A DNA stretch of 64,000 bases from Variovorax brevis (GTDB taxonomy: Bacteria > Pseudomonadota > Gammaproteobacteria > Burkholderiales > Burkholderiaceae_C): the NCBI RefSeq assembly GCF_030317105.1, contig NZ_JASZYG010000001.1:930001-994000 (forward strand), given 5' to 3'. The first letter of the stretch is position 1. Each line of letters opens with the position of its first letter. The position numbers and the translations under genes were made by a program. The notes beneath the pieces are model-generated. The model saw only the letters and a list, made by a program, of their open reading frames with translations, was not told the origin of the DNA and did no database searches. Positions 57,260-64,000 of this stretch are shown one piece after another.

Positions 57260-59404
57260 TCAACACAACTCGATGGCCTGGCGCAGCAGGCCTGCGGGGT
57301 CGGCACTCGGTCCCACAAGGATCTCGACCTCGCCCGCTTCGAACACGGGCTGCAGGTCCGGACCAAGGTGGCGCAGCTCGGCCGCCGGCAGCGTCAGCGT
57401 CACCGAGCCGCCTTCGCCCGGCATCAAGCGCAGCTTCGCATAGCCCTTGAGCTCCAGCAGTGGCCGGGTGACGCTGCTCACCTTGTCGTGAACGAACAGG
57501 AAGACCGTCTCTTCCGCCTCGCGTTCGCCATCGTTGCGCAGGCTGACGCTGATGGAAAGCGTGTCCTGCTCGCGCACGCGCCGCGGCTCGACCTCCAGCG
57601 CGTCGTAGCTGAAGCGGCCGTAGGTCAAGCCGTGGCCGAAGGCATACAGCGGCGTGTTGGCGACGTCCTGGTACTTGCTCGTGTAGTAGTCGGCGGGGTT
57701 CATCGGCCGGCCGGTGGGACGCTGGCCGAAGAACACCGGCACCTGCCCGACGGCGCGCGGCCAACTCATCGGTGTGCGACCGCTCGGCGACACCCGGCCC
57801 GTGACCACATCTGCAATGGCGTGGCCAGCTTCGACGCCGAGGAACCACGCGGCCAGCAACGCATCGGCGTGTTCGGCGAGCCAGGGTACGACCAGAGGGC
57901 GGCCTGAAAACAAGACTGCGACGACGGGAATGCCGAGCGCGTGTGCACGCGCCGTCACCGCTTCGGCCAACGCCTGCTGTTGGCCGGGAAGCGCGGGCGT
58001 GGCCCGGCTCGCGGCCTCGCCGCTCATCGTGGCGCGCTCGCCCAGGCACAGCACGACGGCGTCAGCACCCTCGCACAGCGCGACAGCGCCTTCGATGCCA
58101 CCGTCAGCGTCACCCTCGATGGCCACGCCAGACGCATGGCGTATCTCGGCCTGCGGCAGCGCGGCGCGCAGGCCGTCGAGCACGCTGACAGCCGGCTCAT
58201 GTTCGCCGGCACCCCACCAAGGGCCTTTCATCTGGGTGTTGGCGTCGGCCAGCGGGCCGATGACGCACAGCGTCTTTGCCACCGCAGGCAAGGGCAAGCT
58301 GTCGCTCTCGTTCTTCAGCAGGACGATGGATTTGCGCGCGACGTCGCGCGACAGCGCGTGCCGCTCGGCAATGACGGCCTCAGGTTCTGGTGTCGCGCCA
58401 CGTCGGTACGGATCGTCGAACAGCCCGAGTTGCTCCTTGAGCCGCATCACGCGCATCACGCAAGCATCTATTTCTTTCATCGTCACCCGGCCCTGCTCGA
58501 GCGCGGTGGGCAGGCCCTTGCGATAGGCGTCGGACATCATGTCGACATCGACGCCGGCCTTCAGCGCCAGCACCGCGGCATCGACGAGATCGGCGGCGAC
58601 ACCATGCTTGATCAACTCCGCGATGGCGTTGTAGTCGCTGATGATGACGCCGTCGAAGCCCATCTCGCCGCGCAGCCAGTCGCGCAGCAAGGGGATGTGC
58701 GCCGTCATGGGCACGCCGTTGAGATCGGTGAAGGCCGGCATCAGTGTCGCGACGCCAGCGCGCAGTGCCGCCTCGAAGCCCGGCAGATGCACTTCGCGCA
58801 GGGTTCGTTCGGAGATGTCCACCTCCGCATACTCCCGCCCCGCGTTCACGGCGCCGTAGGCAACGAAATGTTTTGCACAGGCGGCCAGCGCTTCGGCCGA
58901 CGACAGGTCGGCCCCCTGGAAACCGCGCACCTTGGCCTGCGCGATGCGCGCGTTGAGCCAGGGATCTTCACCAGGCCCCTCCGCGGTGCGGCCCCAGCGG
59001 GGATCGCGCGACACATCGAGCATCGGCGCAAAGGTCAGCGCAAGACCTTCGGCCGCGCCTTCGCGAGCAGCCTCGCGGGCTGTGCGCTCCCACAGGCTTT
59101 CATCGAAGATGCCCGCCTCTGCCAGCGGGATCGGAAAGAGCGTGCGATGCCCGTGGATGATGTCCAGACCGATCAGCAGCGGAATGCCAAGCCGCGACTT
59201 CTCGACCGCCAGCCGCTGCATTTCATGCACGGGGCCGGCGCCGACCATGTTCAGCAGGTTGCCAATGGTGCCGTCGATGATCGACTGCGTGGAATCCCCG
59301 GCAATCACCGGGCCGGTGACCGTGTAGCCGGAGGCCGTCATCGTGAGCTGGCCCAGCTTTTCGGCGAGCGTCATCTGGGCCAAGAGGTTGTCGATACGAC
59401 TCAT
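57260..59404 (-). CDS. bglX: GH3 beta-glucosidase
   Basis: The 714-residue GH3 enzyme hydrolyses terminal beta-glucosides. It has the (alpha/beta)8 domain with GEDPWLNARIAQAKVRGFQG and the nucleophile Asp257 in GVIISDYNA, then the sandwich domain and a C-terminal fibronectin III-like domain (about 620-710). No signal peptide precedes the ATG at 59404, so it may act in the cytoplasm on imported oligosaccharides; an alternate TTG at 59428 lacks one too. It is divergent from the GH144/GH15 operon and probably supplies glucose in the same pathway. Confidence 0.92.
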   Translation of the reverse strand: MSRIDNLLAQMTLAEKLGQLTMTASGYTVTGPVIAGDSTQSIIDGTIGNLLNMVGAGPVHEMQRLAVEKSRLGIPLLIGLDIIHGHRTLFPIPLAEAGIFDESLWERTAREAAREGAAEGLALTFAPMLDVSRDPRWGRTAEGPGEDPWLNARIAQAKVRGFQGADLSSAEALAACAKHFVAYGAVNAGREYAEVDISERTLREVHLPGFEAALRAGVATLMPAFTDLNGVPMTAHIPLLRDWLRGEMGFDGVIISDYNAIAELIKHGVAADLVDAAVLALKAGVDVDMMSDAYRKGLPTALEQGRVTMKEIDACVMRVMRLKEQLGLFDDPYRRGATPEPEAVIAERHALSRDVARKSIVLLKNESDSLPLPAVAKTLCVIGPLADANTQMKGPWWGAGEHEPAVSVLDGLRAALPQAEIRHASGVAIEGDADGGIEGAVALCEGADAVVLCLGERATMSGEAASRATPALPGQQQALAEAVTARAHALGIPVVAVLFSGRPLVVPWLAEHADALLAAWFLGVEAGHAIADVVTGRVSPSGRTPMSWPRAVGQVPVFFGQRPTGRPMNPADYYTSKYQDVANTPLYAFGHGLTYGRFSYDALEVEPRRVREQDTLSISVSLRNDGEREAEETVFLFVHDKVSSVTRPLLELKGYAKLRLMPGEGGSVTLTLPAAELRHLGPDLQPVFEAGEVEILVGPSADPAGLLRQAIELC

Positions 59405-59532
59405 CGGAAGACTTCGAGTGGAACCCAAGGGGCCTTAATGATGGCATGCTTGCGGCGGCCGGCGGCCGCAAGGCGCCGAAAGGAATCGATGAAACCAAAC
59501 GTGACACCCCCAGACGACGACAGGAGCCCTGA

Positions 59533-60834
59533 GTGCTGAAGGATGACCGAAACCCGAAGGCACTGGCCGCCCTGCCCGACGAAGCCTTGATCGAAGCCGT
59601 GCAGCGCCAGACCTTCCGCTATTTCTGGGACGGTGCCGATGCCGCCAGCGGCCTGGCGCTCGACCGCCGCTCGATCGCCGGCCTCATCACGAAGGACAGG
59701 GCCGACGTCAAGGTCGCGATCGGCGGCTCGGGCTTCGGCATCATGGCCATGATCGTCGCGGTGGAGCGCGGCTGGATCACGCGGGACGAAGGCCTGGAAC
59801 GCCTTCGGCGCATGCTCGACGCCCTGCTCCGCGCCACGCGCTACCACGGCGCCTTCCCGCACTTCATCCACGGCACGAGCGGCGAGACGATCCCGATGAC
59901 GCCCAAGGACGACGCGGCCGATCTGGTCGAGACCTCGTTCCTCATGATGGGCCTGCTGTGCGCGCGCCAGTACTTCAGCGAGGACACGGCCGTGGCGCAA
60001 CAGCTGCGCGGCGACATCAACACGCTGTGGCACCACGTCGAATGGGACTGGTTCACCCGCGACGGACGCGACGTCCTGTTCTGGCACTGGAGCCCGAAGC
60101 ACGGCTGGGCCATGAACCATGAAGTGCGCGGCTGGAACGAGTGCCTCGTCACCTACCTGCTGGCCGCGGCCGCGCCGCGCCATGCGGTCGAGCCGCAGGT
60201 CTACCACCACGGCTTCGCAGCCGGGCGCGGCTTCCTCAACGGCGAGTCGTACTACGGCATCCAGCTGCCGCTGGGCATGGCGTACGGCGGCCCGCTGTTC
60301 TTCACGCATTACTCGTTCTGCGGCCTCGACCCGCGTGGCCTGAAAGACCGCTACGCCGACTATTGGGACCTGAACCGCCGCCACGTGCAGATCAACCGCG
60401 CGCATTGCGTTGCCAATCCGCACGGCTTCAAGGGCTACGGCGAATCGTGCTGGGGACTGACCGCGAGCGATGACTCCGAAGGCTACGGCTACCTGGCCCA
60501 CGCCCCGGACGTGGACAACGGCACCATCACGCCGACCGCCGCGCTGGCCAGCCTGCCCTATGCGCCCGCCGAAGTGATGCAGGTGCTGCGGCATTTCCTC
60601 AGCGTGCATGGCGCCCGGGCGTGGCAGGAGTTCGGGTTCATCGATGCGTTCTGCGAAGAGCGCGACTGGTTCGCAGAGACCTTCCTGGCCATCGACCAGG
60701 GCCCGATCGTCGTGATGATGGAAAACCATCGCACGGGCCTTCTGTGGAAGCTGTTCATGAGCGTGCCCGAAGTGCAGGCCGGATTGCGCCGCCTGGACTT
60801 CAGCAGCCCGCATCTCGCGTCTTCGACACTGTGA
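59533..60834 (+). CDS. Glycoamylase-like (GH144-type) glycosidase
   Basis: The 433-residue (alpha/alpha)6-barrel protein matches the glycoamylase-like family (PF10091), which includes GH144 endo-beta-1,2-glucanases. Diagnostic segments are QTFRYFWDGADAASGLALDR, GSGFGIMAMIVAVERGWITR, AMNHEVRGWNECLVTYLLA, PLFFTHYSFCGLDPRGLKD and GLTASDDSEGY. The start is GTG at 59533 with AGGAG upstream, and no signal peptide is visible. It begins an operon coupled by 4-base overlaps. Confidence 0.88.
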   Translation: MLKDDRNPKALAALPDEALIEAVQRQTFRYFWDGADAASGLALDRRSIAGLITKDRADVKVAIGGSGFGIMAMIVAVERGWITRDEGLERLRRMLDALLRATRYHGAFPHFIHGTSGETIPMTPKDDAADLVETSFLMMGLLCARQYFSEDTAVAQQLRGDINTLWHHVEWDWFTRDGRDVLFWHWSPKHGWAMNHEVRGWNECLVTYLLAAAAPRHAVEPQVYHHGFAAGRGFLNGESYYGIQLPLGMAYGGPLFFTHYSFCGLDPRGLKDRYADYWDLNRRHVQINRAHCVANPHGFKGYGESCWGLTASDDSEGYGYLAHAPDVDNGTITPTAALASLPYAPAEVMQVLRHFLSVHGARAWQEFGFIDAFCEERDWFAETFLAIDQGPIVVMMENHRTGLLWKLFMSVPEVQAGLRRLDFSSPHLASSTL

Positions 60835-62228
60835 CCCTGACGAACCTGCAAGACCCGGCATTCGAGTCCTGGCTCGAGAGTCAACTTCGCCATTCGGCAA
60901 GCGCCATGCTCGCCAGCATCTCGCCGGTGTCGATCGTCAAGCATCGCCCGGGATTTGGCCAGACCGTGCGGCCGATTGCCGGCGCCATCGTCGCCTCGCC
61001 CGTGCTGGGCGACTGGAAACCGGACCCGGACTATTTCTTCCACTGGTTCCGCGACTCCGCCGTCGTCATCGATGCACTGCGCCTGCTCTACGTCGATGGA
61101 CGTGTCGGCGACGAAGCGCTGCAGCATCTGCGCGACTTCACCCGCTTCAGCCTGGCCTTGAACCAACTCGACGGCCGCATGGCTGCCGCGAATCCGGAAC
61201 GCCGGGCCCGCGTGGCGCCCGACTTCCTGCAGTACCTGCGCAAGGACGATGACCTCGCGCGCGCGCACGGCGATGCCGTCGCTGCCGAGACGCGCGTGAA
61301 CCCCGACGGCACGCTCGACGTCTCCCGATGGTCCCGCCCCCAGCACGACGGGCCGCCGCTGCGCGCGCTGGCGCTGCTGCGCTGGGCAGGAGGCAAGCAC
61401 CTCGACGCTGCGCTTCTGGCGGAGGTCAGCGCGCTGATTCGCTTCGACCTCGACTTCACGCTGCATCACTGGCGCGAACCGTCGTACGACATCTGGGAGG
61501 AGGAAAGCGGCCATCACTACTACACGCTGCGAGTGTCGGCGGCGGCGCTCGCCGAAGGTGCGGCATGGCTGCGGGGTCTGGGCGAGACGGAGCAGGCGCA
61601 GCGCTGCCTTGAGGCGTCGCAGGCCGTGCTGGGGCTGATTGACAACTATTGGGTGAATGAACAGTCAGGCGAGCAGGCAGTCGACCGCGACGCAACGCAC
61701 GGCTACTACCGTTCACGCGTGCTGACAGACAACCAGCCCACAACGAAAGCGCTGGATATCTCGGTGATCCTGTCGGCCATCCATGGCGCGGGCACCGAGG
61801 CCCAGCACAGCCCCGCCGATCCGCGCATGCAATCCACGCTGGCGCGACTCGAAGCCCTGTTCGACGCGGCCTACCCCATCAACCACGGCCGCACCGCAAA
61901 CCGCGGCCCGGCGATGGGCCGCTACGCCGGCGACGTGTACTTCTCCGGCGGCGCGTACTACTTCTCGACACTGGGAGCCGCAGAGTTCTGCTTCCGCGCT
62001 GCAACGACGGCCGACGATGCACGCCAATGGTTCGATCGCGGCGACGCCTACCTCGCCACCGTGCGCGCGTACACGCCCGCCAGCGGTGACCTGTCCGAGC
62101 AGTTCGACCAACGCAGCGGCGCGCAGACCTCGGCCAGGCACCTGGCCTGGAGCTACGCCGCCTTCATCTCCTGTGCCCGGGCGCGCCGCCTCGCAGTCGC
62201 AGCTCGCGAGGCACCGCGGACACCATGA
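60831..62228 (+). CDS. GH15 glucoamylase-like protein
   Basis: The 465-residue (alpha/alpha)6 protein resembles GH15 glucoamylase and glucodextranase enzymes. Acid and base residues are probably in IWEEESGHHYYTLR (about 222) and DLSEQFDQRSGAQ (about 419). An inverting exo-glucosidase releasing glucose is expected. The start is GTG at 60831, overlapping the preceding stop (GTGA), and no signal peptide is present. Confidence 0.85.
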   Translation: MTLTNLQDPAFESWLESQLRHSASAMLASISPVSIVKHRPGFGQTVRPIAGAIVASPVLGDWKPDPDYFFHWFRDSAVVIDALRLLYVDGRVGDEALQHLRDFTRFSLALNQLDGRMAAANPERRARVAPDFLQYLRKDDDLARAHGDAVAAETRVNPDGTLDVSRWSRPQHDGPPLRALALLRWAGGKHLDAALLAEVSALIRFDLDFTLHHWREPSYDIWEEESGHHYYTLRVSAAALAEGAAWLRGLGETEQAQRCLEASQAVLGLIDNYWVNEQSGEQAVDRDATHGYYRSRVLTDNQPTTKALDISVILSAIHGAGTEAQHSPADPRMQSTLARLEALFDAAYPINHGRTANRGPAMGRYAGDVYFSGGAYYFSTLGAAEFCFRAATTADDARQWFDRGDAYLATVRAYTPASGDLSEQFDQRSGAQTSARHLAWSYAAFISCARARRLAVAAREAPRTP

Positions 62229-63988
62229 CAGCACCGTCGCCCAACCCCGCAGAGGCCGCAGCGAAAACCGGCGTCGTGCGCCAGGTCCGCGAGTTGCTCG
62301 GCGCCATGCGCGTGTCCGCGGTCGGCAAGACGCTGGCCGCGCTGGTGGGCGGCATCGTCGTCATCATCGCGATCACGGCCTATGGCCAGATCGAGCTCAA
62401 CAGCTGGAACAAGCCCTTCTACGACGCGATCTCGCGCCGTGACGTGGGCGACTTCATCGAGCAGCTTGGCATCTTCGCAATGATCGCGGGCGCGCTGCTG
62501 GTCCTGAACGTCGCGCAGCGGTGGCTGGTAGAAACCTTGCAGCTGAAGCTGCGCGAGGCCCTGGTCACCGACCTCGTGGGGCTGTGGCTGCAGCCGCGCC
62601 GCGCGTTCTGGCTGCAGGGCAGCGGCCCGATGGGTGCGCACCCTGACCAGCGCATGCACGACGACACGCTCAAGCTGTGCGACCTGTCGGTCGGCCTCGG
62701 CGTGGGCCTGCTGCAGGCGGCGATGCTGTTCGGCAGCTTCGCGAGCGTGCTGTGGGTGCTCTCCCGCGACTTCAGCATCTTCATCAACGGCAAGGACCAT
62801 GCCCTGCCGGGCTTCATGCTGTGGGCGGCCATTCTCTATGCGATCCTGGGCTCGCTGATGACCTACTGGGTCGGCAACGGCCTGGTCTCGCGCAACGCCG
62901 AGCGCTATGCGCGCGAAGGCGAACTGCGCTTCTCGCTGACCCGCATCAACGAGCATCTGGACGGCATCTCGCTGGCCAGCGGCGAGTCCGACGAAAAGCG
63001 CCGTGTCGCCATGCATCTGGTCGATGTCCTGCAGGCCACGTCGCGCGTGGTGCTGGGGCTGACCAACCTGACCTGGGTCACGGCGGGCTTCGGCTGGATC
63101 ACCGTCATTGCGCCGACGCTGGTGGCCGCACCGCTCTACTTCTCGGGCAAGGTGTCGTTCGGCGGACTGATGATGGCCGCCGCAGCCTTCACGCAGGCGC
63201 AGTCGTCGCTGCGCTGGTTCGTCGACAACTTCAGCCAGATTGCCGACTGGCGCGCCACGCTGCTGCGCGTCGCCGGCCTGCGCCAGGTGCTGGCGTCCGA
63301 CCTCGAGCAACAGCCGGGCGGCAACCGCATCGCCTATGAGGAAAGCGAAACCGGGACCCTCGAGATCGAAGCGCTCGAGGTGCGCGCCTGGACCGGACAC
63401 GACCGGCTGGACGCCGGGAGTCTGGCCGTGCACCCCGGCCAGTGCCTGCTCATCCTCGGCGCGCCGGGCACCGAGAAGACCTTGCTGTTCCGGGCGCTCG
63501 CAGGCCTGTGGCCCTGGGGCTCCGGCACCGTGCGCCGGCCCCGCGGCGAGACCATCCACTACATGCCGCGCGGCACGCCCTACCTGCCGCGCGGCACGCT
63601 GGCCGAAGCGCTGTCGTACGGCATGGAGCACTCGACCTATCCGCGGGAAGCCATGCTGGCCGCGCTGGCGAGCGTGGGCCTGCAACGGCTGGAACCCTTG
63701 CTGAACAAGACGGGCCGCTGGGAGCGCGAGCTCAACATGGACGAACAGTTGCGGCTGGGTTTTGCCCGCGTGGTGCTGCAGGCGCCGCCCTGGCTGGTCA
63801 TGGAGGAAGCTTTCGGCGCCTTCGATGACGACACGCTCGACCTCATCATCGACGTGCTGAACGAAAAGCTGGCGCACACGGGCATCATCCACATCGGCTC
63901 GGCCGCAGGTGCGCACGACCGGCTGTTCACGCACGTGGCGCATCTGGTGAAGGCGCCGGACGCCGTGCCCGAGGAGCTGAAGCCATGA
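62225..63988 (+). CDS. SbmA/YddA-like ABC transporter with degenerate ATPase
   Basis: The 587-residue protein has an N-terminal SbmA/BacA-like membrane domain (about six segments, residues 35-330) and a C-terminal ABC domain from about 375. The ATPase motifs are abnormal. Walker A is GAPGTEKT (412-419) with Glu417 for the usual Gly. The signature region is LNMDEQ (503-508) instead of LSGGEQ. Walker B is WLVMEE (523-528), with Glu for Asp. The H-loop region reads GSAAGAHD without the usual histidine. Proton-driven or regulatory function is possible. It is coupled by ATGA on both sides. Confidence 0.9.
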   Translation: MTAPSPNPAEAAAKTGVVRQVRELLGAMRVSAVGKTLAALVGGIVVIIAITAYGQIELNSWNKPFYDAISRRDVGDFIEQLGIFAMIAGALLVLNVAQRWLVETLQLKLREALVTDLVGLWLQPRRAFWLQGSGPMGAHPDQRMHDDTLKLCDLSVGLGVGLLQAAMLFGSFASVLWVLSRDFSIFINGKDHALPGFMLWAAILYAILGSLMTYWVGNGLVSRNAERYAREGELRFSLTRINEHLDGISLASGESDEKRRVAMHLVDVLQATSRVVLGLTNLTWVTAGFGWITVIAPTLVAAPLYFSGKVSFGGLMMAAAAFTQAQSSLRWFVDNFSQIADWRATLLRVAGLRQVLASDLEQQPGGNRIAYEESETGTLEIEALEVRAWTGHDRLDAGSLAVHPGQCLLILGAPGTEKTLLFRALAGLWPWGSGTVRRPRGETIHYMPRGTPYLPRGTLAEALSYGMEHSTYPREAMLAALASVGLQRLEPLLNKTGRWERELNMDEQLRLGFARVVLQAPPWLVMEEAFGAFDDDTLDLIIDVLNEKLAHTGIIHIGSAAGAHDRLFTHVAHLVKAPDAVPEELKP

Positions 63989-64000
63989 CCCTTTTTGCGC
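63985..64000 (+). CDS. Start of the next operon gene, truncated by window edge
   Basis: An ATG at 63985 overlaps the stop of the ABC transporter gene (ATGA) and begins MTLFA before the window ends. Overlap with the preceding gene supports it; no function can be read. Confidence 0.5.

Noticed and set aside
57941..59539. 532-codon plus-strand frame opposite the GH3 gene
   Set aside because: Shadow of the GH3 gene, which has a clear nucleophile and domain order.
62225..63988. Degenerate ABC gene as a pseudogene
   Set aside because: The frame is full length with both membrane and ABC regions and is coupled to its neighbours, so motif loss seems to be functional divergence.

Overview
The window is GC-rich and densely coded. 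Genes are closely packed and often overlap by 4 bases. It carries many orphan tripartite-tricarboxylate (Bug-type) binding proteins, LysR regulators and PQQ alcohol oxidation genes. This suggests a soil or plant-associated betaproteobacterium of the Burkholderiales, probably Comamonadaceae (Variovorax-like). That placement is inferred from gene content and was not tested by a search. No tRNA, rRNA, CRISPR array, transposase or phage gene was seen.

Layout. (1) 1-17500: an alcohol/aldehyde oxidation regulon. It holds an ExaC-type aldehyde dehydrogenase with a DUF779 partner, a PQQ alcohol dehydrogenase with the Asp-x-Asp signature of lanthanide-dependent enzymes, a high-potential iron-sulfur protein directly downstream, a PedF-type cytochrome c coupled to an MxaJ/XoxJ-like binding protein, and an AcoR-type sigma-54 activator. 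Sigma-54 (-24/-12) promoter matches lie before all three transcription units. Inside this region sit an acyl-CoA ligase/class V aminotransferase pair and a divergent AfsR/SARP-like regulator. The intergenic stretch between them carries about six direct repeats at exact 11-bp steps. (2) 17594-27000: small enzymes and a 994-residue protein that joins a Ser/Thr kinase, an FHA domain, a predicted pseudokinase and a C-terminal TIR domain. This is the most unusual gene of the window and a candidate signalling or defence effector. (3) 27005-41660: an Lrp regulator divergent from a fused indolepyruvate oxidoreductase, a cell-wall pair (M23 peptidase and L,D-transpeptidase), transporters, a GlxA-type regulator, a CAP lipoprotein and a glycosyltransferase. 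(4) 41661-48145: a decayed DUF2200 gene, then a five-gene catabolic operon (HpcH/HpaI aldolase, LigI-like amidohydrolase, EPTP-repeat beta-propeller, unknown protein, Bug binding protein) opposite a LysR gene. (5) 48236-57244: a second LysR/DJ-1 pair, several small proteins, a DapA-family enzyme coupled to selD, a TlpA-like thioredoxin and a transglutaminase-like protein. (6) 57260-64000: a glucan-use locus. A GH3 beta-glucosidase is divergent from a tightly coupled GH144-like, GH15 and SbmA/YddA-like ABC transporter operon that runs off the window. The ABC ATPase domain has lost most of its catalytic motifs.

Working together: the first block can oxidise alcohols in the periplasm and aldehydes in the cytoplasm, under one sigma-54 activator. 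The last block can cut glucans to glucose. The aldolase operon is probably inducible by an unknown organic acid through its LysR protein.
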